A stretch of DNA of 64,000 nt from Sinorhizobium terangae (GCF_009601505.1 NZ_WITC01000070.1:7501-71500); one strand, 5' to 3'; positions 51,570 through 61,492 are shown, counted from the stretch's first letter. Numbers and translations are program-made. The notes: a model not told the origin generated them from the sequence alone.

Positions 51570-52240
51570 GTCTTGCTCCCTGCTCGTGCCCGCTCGTCGT
51601 CCGCCCGGCGAACGGCATCGAAAAATGCTTCCATGAGCTTCAAATCCTTGATGCCCGGCGCGCTCTCGACGCCGGAGGATGTGTCGATGGCCCGCGCGCC
51701 GGTCAGCGCAAGGGCCTCGCCGATGTTGCTTGCATTCAATCCACCGGAAAGCATGTAATCGACGCTGCCGTCAAGCGCATCGAGCAGCCGCCAGTCGAAC
51801 GAAACGCCGTTGCCGCCCGGCAGGTCGGAGCCCGCCGGCGGCTTGGCGTCGAACAGGAAACGATCTGCAATGCCGACATAGGGTTCCATCCGGTCGAGAT
51901 CGGATGCCTCGCGGATCGACAGGGCCTTCATGACGGGAAGGCCGTAGACCGCCTTGACCGTCAGCACGCGGTCCGGGCTTTCCGAGCCGTGAAGCTGCAG
52001 CATATCCGGCTTGAGAGCCGAAACGATCTCGTCGAGGTCGTCATTGTCGGCATCGACCGTAACTGCCACGATCTTCGCCCGCCCGCGAATACGGTCGGCA
52101 AGACGGCCGGCGTCGTCCGGTTCGATATTGCGCGGGCTTTTCGGAAAGAAGATGAACCCGGTGTGCGAGGCGCCCAGCGCGGCAGCGCGCTCCACTGCCT
52201 CGGCGGTCTTCAACCCGCATATTTTCACGTCAGTTTTCAT
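51566..52240 (-). CDS. trpF: Phosphoribosylanthranilate isomerase TrpF
   Basis: A 224-residue barrel. The catalytic Cys is in DVKICGLKT and the catalytic Asp in [11 protein letters not shown] 52240 begins the family N-terminus; the frame is open to 52348. It leads the run trpF-trpB-trpA-accD-folC, so tryptophan, fatty-acid and folate synthesis share a transcript. trpE/trpG, trpD and trpC must lie elsewhere. Confidence 0.95.
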
Positions 52241-52371
52241 GGGAAGCGACCTTGCACGAAATGTCGCCCGAGTCGAGCCAAAACGTTGCGTCGCCTTAAC
52301 CGCGGCCGGCGCAACGTTGCGGGACGGCCAGCTTCTCACCATATGCATTATACCACAACGGAGAAGGAACC

Positions 52372-52572
52372 ATGCGTCTGCTGATTGCTCTTATCTTGCC
52401 CTGGCTGCAGTTCTTCACGATCGGCCGGCCCTTTGCCGGCATCATCCGCCGCATTCTGCAGCTTACACTGATCGGCTGGATTCCGGCGGCGATCTGGTCG
52501 GTCTACGCGCTCAGCCAGTACAAGACGGACCAAAAGATCAAGGCAGCGCTCGACGCCCGATATCGCGCCTGA
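52372..52572 (+). CDS. YqaE/Pmp3 family small membrane protein
   Basis: A 66-residue peptide with two hydrophobic segments (about 3-13 and 23-48) and the family's polar tail. RBS GGAGAAGGAACC is directly before ATG 52372. Relatives (yeast Pmp3) affect membrane potential and salt tolerance. It is alone on the plus strand, divergent from trpF. Confidence 0.75.
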   Translation: MRLLIALILPWLQFFTIGRPFAGIIRRILQLTLIGWIPAAIWSVYALSQYKTDQKIKAALDARYRA

Positions 52573-52622
52573 CCCTTCGAAACAGCAGACGGAAACGGTG
52601 ACGCCGCTCTCCTGGAATTACT

Positions 52623-53378
52623 TCAGCCAAAATCTATGGCGTGCAGCATCGTGCCGTTGCGCTTCAGCCAGTGCTTGGCGTCGCGCGTGTCGGGGCACAG
52701 TTTTTCGCAGAGCGCCCAGAAATCCGGGCCGTGGTTCATCTCCTGAAGATGGGCGACCTCGTGCGCCGCGAGATAGGCGATGACTTTTGGCGGCGCCATG
52801 GCAATCCGCCAGGAAAAGCTCAAGTCGCCATCGACGGAACAGGAGCCCCAGCGGCTGCGCGTGTCCTTGAGGCTCAAGGAACGCGCCCGGCGCCCTATCC
52901 TGCCGGTATAGACCGCCACGAGCCGTTCGAGATCGCTGCGCGCTTCCTTCTTCAAAAAGTCGGCAACCCGTCGGCGCAAATGTTCTTCGCCGCCGCTCAC
53001 CCGCAAGATGCTCTCCTCGCCGAGCACTACGGCCTCGGTCAGGCCGCGGATCCGACCCGTTCGCTCGATGCGGTGGGCAACGCCGCGGATCAGGATCGAG
53101 CCGCCCTCCTCGAGTTCGCTTTCACCGGAAAACCGCGCCAGTTTGGTCATCAGCCAACCCTGATGACGGTTCAGAAAGGACTGGACTTCGCGCTCCGGCA
53201 GGCCTTCTGGCACGGTCAGCTTCAGCGCCCGGCCGCCCGGCTCGATACGAAGCGTCATGCGTGTTGCACGGGCGTTCTGTCGAATGGTCAGCGGCAGGAG
53301 CTTGCCGGCAACCTCGATATCGCGCGTAATATCGGCAGGGGTTCCATTGTGGCGGCGCCGCTTGAGAGAGGGAAACAT
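52623..53378 (-). CDS. YgjP-like (DUF45/M48-type) zinc metallopeptidase
   Basis: A 251-residue protein with HEVAHLQEMNHGPDF, the zinc-binding HExxH with the downstream histidine of the YgjP/WLM family, and SRWGSCS just before it, another family mark. No signal or membrane segment is visible, so it is probably cytoplasmic. Its substrate is unknown; relatives occur beside translation or restriction genes. It faces the YqaE gene. Confidence 0.85.
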   Translation of the reverse strand: MFPSLKRRRHNGTPADITRDIEVAGKLLPLTIRQNARATRMTLRIEPGGRALKLTVPEGLPEREVQSFLNRHQGWLMTKLARFSGESELEEGGSILIRGVAHRIERTGRIRGLTEAVVLGEESILRVSGGEEHLRRRVADFLKKEARSDLERLVAVYTGRIGRRARSLSLKDTRSRWGSCSVDGDLSFSWRIAMAPPKVIAYLAAHEVAHLQEMNHGPDFWALCEKLCPDTRDAKHWLKRNGTMLHAIDFG

Positions 53379-53467
53379 GGCGCCTTTCTATCCGATTCGC
53401 GGATCATTCGCGACATAGGCATGCATATCCGGCGTTTCACATGAAACGCCGGATAGGTACTTTCGGT

Positions 53468-53893
53468 TCAGTTCGTCTCAGGACCGGCGGACGGCGAAGG
53501 GCCGCCGTTCTTGCGCTCGCGCATGAAGCGGTCGAACTCTTCCTGATCCTTGGCGCGGCGAAGTTCACGCACATAGGCGTCGAATTCCTCGCGCATTTCG
53601 TCCAGTTTGCGGCGCTCTTCGTCGAGGCGGGCAAGCTCCGCCTCGCGCCAGTCGTCAAACGCGACGTTGCCGGTGCGATGATGCGCCCAGTGCTGGCGAT
53701 GGTTGCGCCGGAAGCCGGCGCACATGCGATCCACACTGCCGTTGGCGTCCCTCTTGAACGCCCTCAGCTTTTCGCCGAAGAGGATATAAGCGAGCATTGC
53801 CAGGCCAAGCGGCCAGAACACAACGAAGCCGAGCACCATCAATGCAATGGTCGCGGGCGTCCAGTCCGGACGGATCAATGCAGATTGGTTCAT
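53468..53893 (-). CDS. DUF2852 family protein
   Basis: A 141-residue protein from ATG 53893 with one or two N-terminal membrane segments (TIALMVLGFVVFWPLGLAMLAYIL) and a polar, coiled-coil-prone C-terminal half (LDEERRKLDEMREEFDAYVREL). This matches DUF2852, a Rhizobiales family with no known function. No neighbour gives a clue to its role. Confidence 0.75.
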   Translation of the reverse strand: MNQSALIRPDWTPATIALMVLGFVVFWPLGLAMLAYILFGEKLRAFKRDANGSVDRMCAGFRRNHRQHWAHHRTGNVAFDDWREAELARLDEERRKLDEMREEFDAYVRELRRAKDQEEFDRFMRERKNGGPSPSAGPETN

Positions 53894-54050
53894 CTTCACG
53901 ATTCCTCGCAATCAGCGGGCCGCGACAATCGCGACCCGATGAAAACGATGTGGGAAAGGCCCGCCGCCTCTGCAAGACTTTCCATGTCGGAATCGAACAA
54001 AGTCTTGACTCTGCTCAGTCAAAACGACCGCTTCAATCGAGCCTTTCCTG

Positions 54051-55325
54051 TCAGGCTGACTTTCCGCCCTTGATGAGCTGCTTGACCGGCGAGGCGCGAC
54101 GCGCATGCTCGCGCTGGAAAGCGACGATGCGCGGCGCGATCTCGCGGCGGAAACGCGATCCGTTGAAGACGCCGTAATGGCCGACATCCGGTTGCATGTA
54201 ATGCTGACGCATGTGTTCCGGGATGTTGGTGCAGATCGTCTGCGCGGCCTTCGTCTGGCCGACGCCGGAAATGTCGTCGTTTTCGCCCTCGACGGTCAGG
54301 AGCGCCACCTTGCGGATCGCCGAAGGGTCGACGCGCCGCCCGCGGTGCATCATCTCGCCCTTCGGCAAGGCATGCTGCATGAACACGACCTGCACCGTCT
54401 GCAGGTAGAATTCTGCCGTCAGATCCATGACCGCCAGGTATTCGTCATAGAAATCGCGGTGTTTGTCGGCCGCATCACCGTCGTTCTTGACGAGATGGGC
54501 GAAGAATTCCTTGTGGGCGATCAGGTGCCGATCGAGATTCATCGACATGAAGCCGGAGAGCTGCAGGAAACCCGGATAGACCATGCGCATGAAACCCGGC
54601 TGCGGCCACGGCACGGGCATGATGACATTGTCACGGAACCATTCGATCGGCCGCTCTTTCGCCAGTTGATTGACGGCCGTGGGATTGATGCGCGTGTCGA
54701 TCGGCCCGCCCATCAGCGTCATCGACGCCGGTGCGAGCGGATCTTCCGCCGCTTCCATCAGCGAGACCGCAGCCAGGACCGGCACCGCCGGCTGACAGAC
54801 GCCGATCACATGGGTATCGGGGCCGAGGAAGTGCACCATCTGGACGACGTAGTCGATGTAGTCGTCGAGATCGAACGTACCTTCGGCGAGAGGCACCATC
54901 CGCGCGTCGATCCAATCGGTGATGTAGACATCGGCATGCGGCAGCAGCGCCTCGACGGTGCCGCGCAGCAGCGTCGCGTAGTGCCCGGACATCGGCGCCA
55001 CCATCAGCACCTTGTGATCCGGCGCTCTTCCTTTCGGAAGGGAGCGCTCGAAGTGGATGAGATTGCAGAAAGGCTCACGCCAGACGATCTTCTCCCGCAC
55101 GGCCACCGTCTCACCGTCGACGATGGTTTCGGCAAGGCCGAATTCCGGCTTGCCGTAACGGCGTGTGGCGCGCTCGAAAACCTCCAATCCCGCAGCGGTG
55201 GCACGACCGAAATAGGTGTGCGAGACCGGATTCATCGGATTGTTGAAGGCAAGCCGCAGGGCATCCGCGGCGGTGCGCCACGGCGCCATCATGGCATGGT
55301 TCAATTCGTAAAGCTGGTAGAACAT
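54051..55325 (-). CDS. phaZ: Intracellular polyhydroxybutyrate depolymerase
   Basis: A 424-residue enzyme of the short intracellular PHB depolymerase family. The lipase-like box has cysteine instead of serine: Cys177 in HVIGVCQPAVPV, which is the known nucleophile of PhaZ-type i-depolymerases such as that of Ralstonia. PMSGHYATLLRG and TDWIDARMVP are family motifs. It degrades native carbon-storage granules. ATG 55325 has no strong RBS. No phaC or phasin gene is near. Confidence 0.9.
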   Translation of the reverse strand: MFYQLYELNHAMMAPWRTAADALRLAFNNPMNPVSHTYFGRATAAGLEVFERATRRYGKPEFGLAETIVDGETVAVREKIVWREPFCNLIHFERSLPKGRAPDHKVLMVAPMSGHYATLLRGTVEALLPHADVYITDWIDARMVPLAEGTFDLDDYIDYVVQMVHFLGPDTHVIGVCQPAVPVLAAVSLMEAAEDPLAPASMTLMGGPIDTRINPTAVNQLAKERPIEWFRDNVIMPVPWPQPGFMRMVYPGFLQLSGFMSMNLDRHLIAHKEFFAHLVKNDGDAADKHRDFYDEYLAVMDLTAEFYLQTVQVVFMQHALPKGEMMHRGRRVDPSAIRKVALLTVEGENDDISGVGQTKAAQTICTNIPEHMRQHYMQPDVGHYGVFNGSRFRREIAPRIVAFQREHARRASPVKQLIKGGKSA

Positions 55326-55654
55326 GGGACGCGTACCCCTTGTTTCAAATCAACGACAACGCCGCTCCCAGTCGGACGCAAGCTTGCGATTGTTTGTCTT
55401 GGTGTCCGCAATCGCTGGCAGACTACCATGTTTCTTGTGCGGTGCAACAATGATGTCCTTTCCGCCCCGGTACAAGGTCTCTCCGTAAAATGTTACTGGA
55501 TTTCCGAACGCTGCGCCCGTTCGCTTGCGCAATGCCATCCTTGTCTGCTTCCTGATTTCAGGACAAAAGCATGAAGCAATTCAAAGTACTACAGCGACTT
55601 TCGGCGCATCCGGCCGGACGCACGGCAGTGAAGTAAGCCGGGCAAGGCAAATCC
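55326..55654. other. Spacer between phaZ and the sugar-catabolism locus
   Basis: These 329 bases hold the phaZ promoter and, at its far end, repeat copy F. A 62-codon minus-strand frame at 55350-55538 has no family features and poor composition, so I do not call it a gene. Confidence 0.65.
55560..55636 (+). repeat. Mosaic intergenic repeat, copy F
   Basis: GGACAAAAGCATGAAGC at 55561-55577, a shortened version of the palindrome joined to copy A, is followed by AATTCAAAGTACTACAGCGAC at 55579 and by GGCGCATCC, GGACGCAC and AGTGAAGTA. The inner stem is diverged (GCATCCGGCCGGACGC). It lies between phaZ and the lactonase gene. Confidence 0.55.
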
Positions 55655-56488
55655 TTAGCCGGAAATTCCGTAAAAGCGGGCGGCCGTCCGCGAGAAAACA
55701 TTCTCCCGTTCCAGGGATGTGAGATGCGCCGTCAGTTCCTGTGCTGCAGCAAACCATGCGCCATAGTCGGCGTCGAGCAAGACGACCGGCCAGTCGCTGC
55801 CGAACATCACACGATCTGCTCCAAAGACATCGAGGAGATGCGCGGCGTAAGGCTTGAGCCTCTCGACCGACCAGCCGCCGCCCGCCTCGGTCACAAGCCC
55901 GGAGAGCTTGACGTGGACGTTCGGGCGGCGGGCGAGTGCGGCCATGTCGGACCGCCACGGCTCCAGCTTTCCGGCCGCGATGAAAGGCTTGGCACCATGG
56001 TCGACGACGATCGCCAGCTCCGGCACCTGATCGGCAAGGGCGGCAATGACCGGCAGATGCCGCGGCTGGATCAGGGCGTCGAACCGCATATCGAGTCCAG
56101 GCAGGGCCTGCAGCGTGGCGATCGCCGGCGGCTGCAGGATCCAGGCGGTTTCCGCAATGGCCTGCAGCATCGGGCGGATGCCCTTGAGTTTGGGGTTGGT
56201 CTTCAGGCGCCTGATTTCTGAAACGGCATCGGTCGCCAATATATTGACCCAGCCGACCACCGCCGCCACACTCTTCTCCCGCTCGGCGACCGAAAGCAGG
56301 AACTCGGTTTCCCTCACGTTCGGAGCGGCCTGGACGAGAACGGTCCGCGAAATTCCTGAGGCTGCCAGATTAGGCTTGAGGTCCTCCGGCCCGAAATCGC
56401 GGTAGATCGGCGCGAGATCCGGCTCCGGCCAGTCGTTATGGCCAAGGCCGAGCGTCCAATAGTGCTGGTGAGCATCGATGAGGGTCAT
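55655..56488 (-). CDS. Amidohydrolase family lactonase (L-fuconolactonase-like)
   Basis: A 277-residue amidohydrolase-2 / COG3618 enzyme. The metal site is DAHQHYW at the N-terminus, with VVDHGAKP and FGSDWPV later. In sugar loci this family opens aldonolactones such as L-fuconolactone or L-rhamnonolactone. It overlaps the dehydrogenase stop by four bases (ATGA), so it is the last gene of the run. Confidence 0.85.
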   Translation of the reverse strand: MTLIDAHQHYWTLGLGHNDWPEPDLAPIYRDFGPEDLKPNLAASGISRTVLVQAAPNVRETEFLLSVAEREKSVAAVVGWVNILATDAVSEIRRLKTNPKLKGIRPMLQAIAETAWILQPPAIATLQALPGLDMRFDALIQPRHLPVIAALADQVPELAIVVDHGAKPFIAAGKLEPWRSDMAALARRPNVHVKLSGLVTEAGGGWSVERLKPYAAHLLDVFGADRVMFGSDWPVVLLDADYGAWFAAAQELTAHLTSLERENVFSRTAARFYGISG

Positions 56489-57525
56489 GCGGCACCCACT
56501 GTGATTACGGCCTTGACGAGGCCGCCTTTTTCGTGCGCCCAGCGTGGCAGGTCGTTCACCGCCTCAGCGAGTGTCGTGCGATGGGTGATCAGCGCGTCGA
56601 CCGGAACCAGACCGTCACGGATCGACGCGATGACATGATCGAAATCAGCCCGTGTCGCATTGCGGCTGGCGACCAGCGTCATCTCGCGCTTGTGGAATTC
56701 CGGATCGGAGAAACGGATATCGTCCTTGACCACGCTGACGAAGACCAGCGTTCCGCCATGGGCGACGTAGGCGAACGACCGCTCCATCGACGTTGTGTTG
56801 CCCGTCGCGTCGAAGACGACATCAAAGCCATCGCCATTCGTCGCCTCAGCGATTGCACGTTCCGTGTCGCGATCGGCCACGACGCCGTGCGGGAAGCCGA
56901 GCCTGTCGCGGGCAAAGGCCAGTCGTTCCGCGCTCGTGTCGAGGAGGGTCACGTCGTGCCCGGCAATGCGGGAAAAAAGCGCCGTCCCGAGGCCGATCGG
57001 GCCGGCACCGATGACCAGCGAACGGGCACCGGGCGCCGCCGTCGACCGGCGGACGGCATGGGCGCCGATCGCCAGGAACTCGACCGTAGCGGCGGCTTCG
57101 GGCGAGAGATCCTGAGCCGGATAGAGATTTCCTTCCGGCATGGTGATCTCCTCGCAGAAAGCACCGTCGGTGTGCACGCCGAGGACACGGATCGCCGTGC
57201 AGCAATTCGGCTTTCCGCTTCGGCAGGCGACACAGCTTCCGCAGGAGAGATAGGGATTGACCACCACCAGCGTCCCGGGCGCGAGCGACGTTTCAGGTCC
57301 CGCTTCGATCACCTTTGCCGAGATTTCGTGCCCCATCACGCGGGGATATTCCAGGAAGGGATGCTTGCCTTCGAAGATATGATAGTCGGTGCCGCAGATC
57401 CCGACATGGCTGACGGCAAGGCGCACCCAGCCGGCGGCCGGCGCCGCGGGCCGGCTGCGGTCGACGATCTCGAGGCGGCCCGGCTCCGGGCAGAGGACGG
57501 CCTTCATACCGTCAACCCCGGTCAT
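56485..57525 (-). CDS. Zinc-type alcohol dehydrogenase, L-galactonate oxidoreductase-like
   Basis: A medium-chain dehydrogenase of 346 residues from ATG 57525 (overlapping the permease stop), or 340 from 57507. The catalytic zinc ligands are in VGICGTDYH and PRVMGHE, the structural zinc site is CGSCVACRSGKPNCC, the NAD loop is GAGPIGLG, and FSDPEFHKRE is shared with E. coli YjjN, an L-galactonate 5-dehydrogenase. In this locus it may oxidise a sugar acid. The frame is open to 58224 in the wrong part of the permease, which I ignore. Confidence 0.85.
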   Translation of the reverse strand: MTGVDGMKAVLCPEPGRLEIVDRSRPAAPAAGWVRLAVSHVGICGTDYHIFEGKHPFLEYPRVMGHEISAKVIEAGPETSLAPGTLVVVNPYLSCGSCVACRSGKPNCCTAIRVLGVHTDGAFCEEITMPEGNLYPAQDLSPEAAATVEFLAIGAHAVRRSTAAPGARSLVIGAGPIGLGTALFSRIAGHDVTLLDTSAERLAFARDRLGFPHGVVADRDTERAIAEATNGDGFDVVFDATGNTTSMERSFAYVAHGGTLVFVSVVKDDIRFSDPEFHKREMTLVASRNATRADFDHVIASIRDGLVPVDALITHRTTLAEAVNDLPRWAHEKGGLVKAVITVGAA

Positions 57526-58499
57526 CGCTCGCCCCGCCGCCGGAGCTGGTCGAAGTAGACGATGACGATGATGAGCAGCCCGGTGATGATGCGTTGCCAG
57601 AAGGAATTGACGTTCAAAAGATTGGCGCCGTTGTTGATGGTCGCCAGAATGAAGGCGCCGAGCAGCGGACCGTGGACCGAACCGACGGCACCGAACAGGC
57701 TCGTGCCGCCGATCACCGACGAGGCGATCGCTTGCAGTTCCCAGCCTTCTGCCTGCGTGGCGTTGCCGATGCCGATGCGCGAGGCAAGCAGCAGGCCGAC
57801 AAAGGCGGCGCAGGTCGATGACAGGATGTAGGCGAGATAGGTCGTCCGGTTGACGTTGACGCCGGAAAGGCGCGCCGCCTCGGCGTTCGAGCCGACGGCA
57901 AACAGATAGCGGCCGAAACGGCTCAAGTGCAGGAAGATATAGGCCGGCACGGCGACGACGATCACCATCCAGAACAGGCTCGGCACACCGAGGAAATCGG
58001 CCCGCGAGAAATTGGTGAAAGCCTCGTTGCTGATCGATATCGTCGAACCGTTGGTGATGAGCAGACCGATGCCGCGCAGTGAGGTCAGCGTCGCCAGCGT
58101 GATGATGAAGGCCGGCAGGCCCATGCGGACGATACCGAAGGCGTGAAAGGCGCCGATCAGGACGCCGATCGCCAAGGTCGCGATGAGGGCGAGCCATAGC
58201 GGAACGCCGGCGGCGAGCAGCCATGCCACGATGACGCTGGTGAAGCCGACCACCGCGCCAACCGAGAGATCGATGCCCGCGGTGATGATCACGAAGGTCT
58301 GGCCGACGGCGAGGATCGCCGTCATCGCGCCCTGGCGCAAGAGGTTGCTGATGTTGTTCGGCGTCCAGAAGCTGTTGGTCGCGAAGCCGAGGAGCAGCCA
58401 GAGGAAGAGCAGGAGCCCGAGCAGCGTCAGGCCGAACAGGATGCTGATCCCTTTCCTCGGCGTCGGCCCCGTGCTGCTTTCAACCGTTTCCACACTCAT
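57522..58499 (-). CDS. Ribose-type ABC sugar transporter permease
   Basis: A 325-residue permease of the RbsC/CUT2 type with about nine membrane segments and the family signature AVGQTFVIITAGIDLSVGA near residue 65. RBS GGAGG is ten bases before ATG 58499. It follows the ATPase gene after 41 bases and completes a ribose-type importer with the two genes upstream. Confidence 0.93.
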   Translation of the reverse strand: MSVETVESSTGPTPRKGISILFGLTLLGLLLFLWLLLGFATNSFWTPNNISNLLRQGAMTAILAVGQTFVIITAGIDLSVGAVVGFTSVIVAWLLAAGVPLWLALIATLAIGVLIGAFHAFGIVRMGLPAFIITLATLTSLRGIGLLITNGSTISISNEAFTNFSRADFLGVPSLFWMVIVVAVPAYIFLHLSRFGRYLFAVGSNAEAARLSGVNVNRTTYLAYILSSTCAAFVGLLLASRIGIGNATQAEGWELQAIASSVIGGTSLFGAVGSVHGPLLGAFILATINNGANLLNVNSFWQRIITGLLIIVIVYFDQLRRRGER

Positions 58500-58540
58500 G
58501 TCGTTCCTCCCTGCAGTCCCTTATGCCTTGTTTCTTGCGG

Positions 58541-60088
58541 TCACGCGCCGATCGCCTGCGCCAGCACCTCTTCATGGCTGGCCGTGCGGTAGCCGTGGCT
58601 TCCCACAAGCCGCCCCTGCCGGAAGACGTGCAGCCGGTCCGACAGTTCGTAGACCTCCGGCAAGTAGGACGAAATCAGGATGATGCCCGCCCCCTTCTCC
58701 AGGAGCCGCGCGAAAAGCCGGTAGATTTCGGCCTTGGTGCCGACATCGACGCCGACGGTCGGTTCATCGAAGATGAACAGTTTCGCCCCGTGGCTCAGCC
58801 ACTTTCCGATGACGATCTTCTGCTGGTTGCCGCCGGACATGGCGGACGCAAGCACCCGGCGCGACGGCGTCTTGATCTTCAGATCGCGGATCTGGCGGTC
58901 GGCGTTCGCCGCCTCCTCGGCACGGTTGATCGTCAGTCCGCGCGTCAGCTTGCGGAAAACCGGCAAGTTGATGTTAAGGCCGATCGGCAGGTTGAGGCAG
59001 AGCCCCTGATCGCGGCGGCTCTCCGGCGCAAGCGCGATCCCGAGCTCCATCGCCTTTCGCTCGCTGTCGATCTCGACCTTGCTCCCCTGCCAGAAGACCT
59101 CCCCGGCGCTCAGCCGATGGCGGCCGTAAAGGCCGAGTGCAAATTCGCTGCGGCCGGCGCCGATCAGGCCATAGAGGCCGACGATCTCGCCGGCCCGGAC
59201 CGTCAGCGACACGTCGGCAAAGCCCGGACCGCTCAGCCCGCGCGTTTCAACGAGCGTCTCGCCGGCGGTAAAGTGCTCCTTGTGATAGATCTGTTCGATC
59301 GTGCGATTGATCATCAGCGCGATCAGCTCGGCCTCGTTCGTCTCGTCGATCGCGCGGGTGCCGACGTGGGTGCCGTCGCGCAGGACGGAGACCCGGTCGG
59401 CAAGCTCGAACACCTCCTCCAGGCGGTGGCTGATATAGACGATCGTGACGCCTTCGCCCTGCAGCCGGCGAATGAGGCGGAACAGTTGCTCGGATTCCTG
59501 GCGCGTGAGATAGGCCGTGGGCTCGTCGAAGATCAGGAACTGGGTGCCGCGCATCGCCGCCCGCGCCGTGGCGACCAGCTGCTGCTGGCCGATCGTCAGG
59601 CTTCCGAGCACCGCGCTTGCGGGCAGGTTGAAACCGAGATCGTCGAGCACGCCTTGCGCCGCATCGGTCATTGCGCGCTTGCGCATCAGGCCGCGCTTGT
59701 TCATCTCATCACCGAGGAACATGTTGGCCGCGACGGAAAGATGCGGGCAGAGCACGACTTCCTGATGGACGGCGTTGATGCCGCGCGAAATCGCCTCGTT
59801 GGGGGTCGCGAGCTGAACCGGCTCGCCGCACCAGAGGATATCGCCCGCGGTTCGGGTGATCACCCCCGTCAGCAATTTGATCAGCGTAGATTTGCCGGCG
59901 CCGTTTTCGCCGACGATTGCATGCACCTCGCCCGAGAGGAATGTCATGGTCGCGGGCTTCAGCGCTTCCACGGCGCCGTAGTTCTTCCGCAGACTGTGCA
60001 ACTCGAGGATCGGCTCACCCTTGGGAACGGGGTGGCCGACGGGCGTTCTGAGCTCGTGTCTATGGCCGACCTCTTGAAGTCCAATCAT
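58541..60088 (-). CDS. Ribose-type ABC sugar transporter ATP-binding protein, two ATPase domains
   Basis: A 515-residue RbsA-type protein. First half: Walker A GENGAGKSTL, signature LTIGQQQ, and LIFDEPTAY. Second half: degenerate Walker A GLIGAGRSEF and signature MSGGNQQKIVIGKWL, then LFIFDEPTVG. ATG 60088 has GAGGAGG upstream; the frame is open to 60157. It energises uptake by the adjacent permease. Confidence 0.93.
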   Translation of the reverse strand: MIGLQEVGHRHELRTPVGHPVPKGEPILELHSLRKNYGAVEALKPATMTFLSGEVHAIVGENGAGKSTLIKLLTGVITRTAGDILWCGEPVQLATPNEAISRGINAVHQEVVLCPHLSVAANMFLGDEMNKRGLMRKRAMTDAAQGVLDDLGFNLPASAVLGSLTIGQQQLVATARAAMRGTQFLIFDEPTAYLTRQESEQLFRLIRRLQGEGVTIVYISHRLEEVFELADRVSVLRDGTHVGTRAIDETNEAELIALMINRTIEQIYHKEHFTAGETLVETRGLSGPGFADVSLTVRAGEIVGLYGLIGAGRSEFALGLYGRHRLSAGEVFWQGSKVEIDSERKAMELGIALAPESRRDQGLCLNLPIGLNINLPVFRKLTRGLTINRAEEAANADRQIRDLKIKTPSRRVLASAMSGGNQQKIVIGKWLSHGAKLFIFDEPTVGVDVGTKAEIYRLFARLLEKGAGIILISSYLPEVYELSDRLHVFRQGRLVGSHGYRTASHEEVLAQAIGA

Positions 60089-60240
60089 GAGAATGCCCTC
60101 CTCAGGCAGCACCTTCGCGTCAAGGTCCGCGCTCCGCAGCAACGCCCATCCGCGCATAACCCCGAAAATCGCTTCCCGGGGTTATGCGCCAACCCGGACG
60201 GCGACGGCGCCCCTCGAACCCGCCGTCGCCTGCCCCGGGT

Positions 60241-61230
60241 CTAGTTTACCTTCGGGTTCAGGAGCGCATCGATTTTCGGCTCGGCCATGTTCGCCTTGGT
60301 GACGAGGTTCGCGCCGGTATCGACATTCGCTTCGACCTTCTCGCCCTTCGAGACCGCAAGCGCCGTCTTCACGCCATCATAACCCATGCGGTAGGGGTCC
60401 TGCACGACGAGCCCGGCCAAAACGCCTTCCTTGAGGAAGCCGACGGTCTTTTCGTCGCTGTCGAAGCCGATCACCTTGATCTTGTCGCCGAGCTTGTTTT
60501 CGGCAATCGCCTGGCCGACGCCCTGCGCCATGATCAGGTTGGAGGCGAAGACGCCGACGAGGTTCGGGTTGGCGGTGATGAGGTCAGTCATCATGTTGAG
60601 ACCGGTGGTCGCCTGACCATCGGCATATTTGTCGGCAACGACCTTGAAGCCCGGATACTTGGTCTTGATCTGGTCAAGGAAGCCGTCACGGCGCTGGTCG
60701 AGCGAGCCGACGCCCGGCAGGCTGGTGATGATGGCGATTTCGCCTTCCTCCTTACCGGTCGCCTCCTTGATTGCGGCAGCAAGGCCATCAGCGGCAATGC
60801 GACCGCCCTGGACGTTGTCGGTCGTCAGGAACGAGGTGAAGGCCTTTGAGTCAGCGGCCGAGTCGATGCCGATGATCGGAACAGCTTTTGCGGCCTCGTC
60901 GATCGGCTTGCCGAGGGCTTTGAACTCCGTCGGCGAGATCACGACTGCAGCCGGCGAGCCGGCAACGGCATTTTCGAGAATGCTGATCTGGCCGTTGATG
61001 TCCGATTCAGACTGGGCGCCAAGCTCCGGCACATTCACGCCGAGGTCCTTACCGGCCGCGCGCGCACCCGCGAGAACGATCTGCCAATAGAAGGACGTGG
61101 TATCCTTGACGATGATCGGGATCGTGACGTCCTGCGCGAATGACGCGACGGGCGCCATCGTTGCAAGGAAAGCGGCACCGGCAAGTGCCGTAAAGGCACG
61201 GCGGGATAGAATGTGCTTTGTGATGCTCAT
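60241..61230 (-). CDS. Ribose-type ABC sugar transporter substrate-binding protein
   Basis: A 329-residue periplasmic binding protein of the RbsB type. ATG 61230 starts a signal peptide of twin-arginine appearance (SRRAFTALAGAAFLATMAP, cleaved near SFAQ at 32). The core has KDTTSFYWQIVLAGARAAGKDLG and GIDSAADSKAF. First gene of the import part of the locus. The sugar is inferred from the enzymes nearby: a 6-deoxyhexose or L-galactose-like sugar. Confidence 0.9.
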   Translation of the reverse strand: MSITKHILSRRAFTALAGAAFLATMAPVASFAQDVTIPIIVKDTTSFYWQIVLAGARAAGKDLGVNVPELGAQSESDINGQISILENAVAGSPAAVVISPTEFKALGKPIDEAAKAVPIIGIDSAADSKAFTSFLTTDNVQGGRIAADGLAAAIKEATGKEEGEIAIITSLPGVGSLDQRRDGFLDQIKTKYPGFKVVADKYADGQATTGLNMMTDLITANPNLVGVFASNLIMAQGVGQAIAENKLGDKIKVIGFDSDEKTVGFLKEGVLAGLVVQDPYRMGYDGVKTALAVSKGEKVEANVDTGANLVTKANMAEPKIDALLNPKVN

Positions 61231-61271
61231 TGGGTTTCTCCTCTCAAATACACCTGTTCCGTTATTGGATG

Positions 61272-61296
61272 CGATCCGCAAGGTGCCTACGGATCG
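61272..61296. promoter_or_regulatory. Inverted repeat upstream of the binding-protein gene
   Basis: CGATCCG at 61272-61278 and CGGATCG at 61290-61296 are exact reverse complements with eleven bases between. The site is about 42 bases before the start codon at 61230 and next to an AT-rich stretch (TTTATCTATAAAAAA). It could be an operator or a leader hairpin; no regulator gene is in the window. Confidence 0.35.
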
Positions 61297-61492
61297 ATCT
61301 TTTATCTATAAAAAACAGATTGTACGCTAGCGCAGTGAATTTGAAATGGCAAGCCGTAACGCCGGGTTCCATTCATTGCGTTCCTCCCAGACGCAACAAC
61401 ATGTTTTCATAGGCATTCTTAGACGGGCCACCGGCGTGCCGCTGTCCCTTCTTGGCCGCCGCGCCGACATCCAGCCAACGCGGCGTCACACA

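Noticed and set aside
55350-55538. A 62-codon minus-strand frame upstream of phaZ
   Set aside because: No RBS, no family features, and it lies in the region expected to hold the phaZ promoter.
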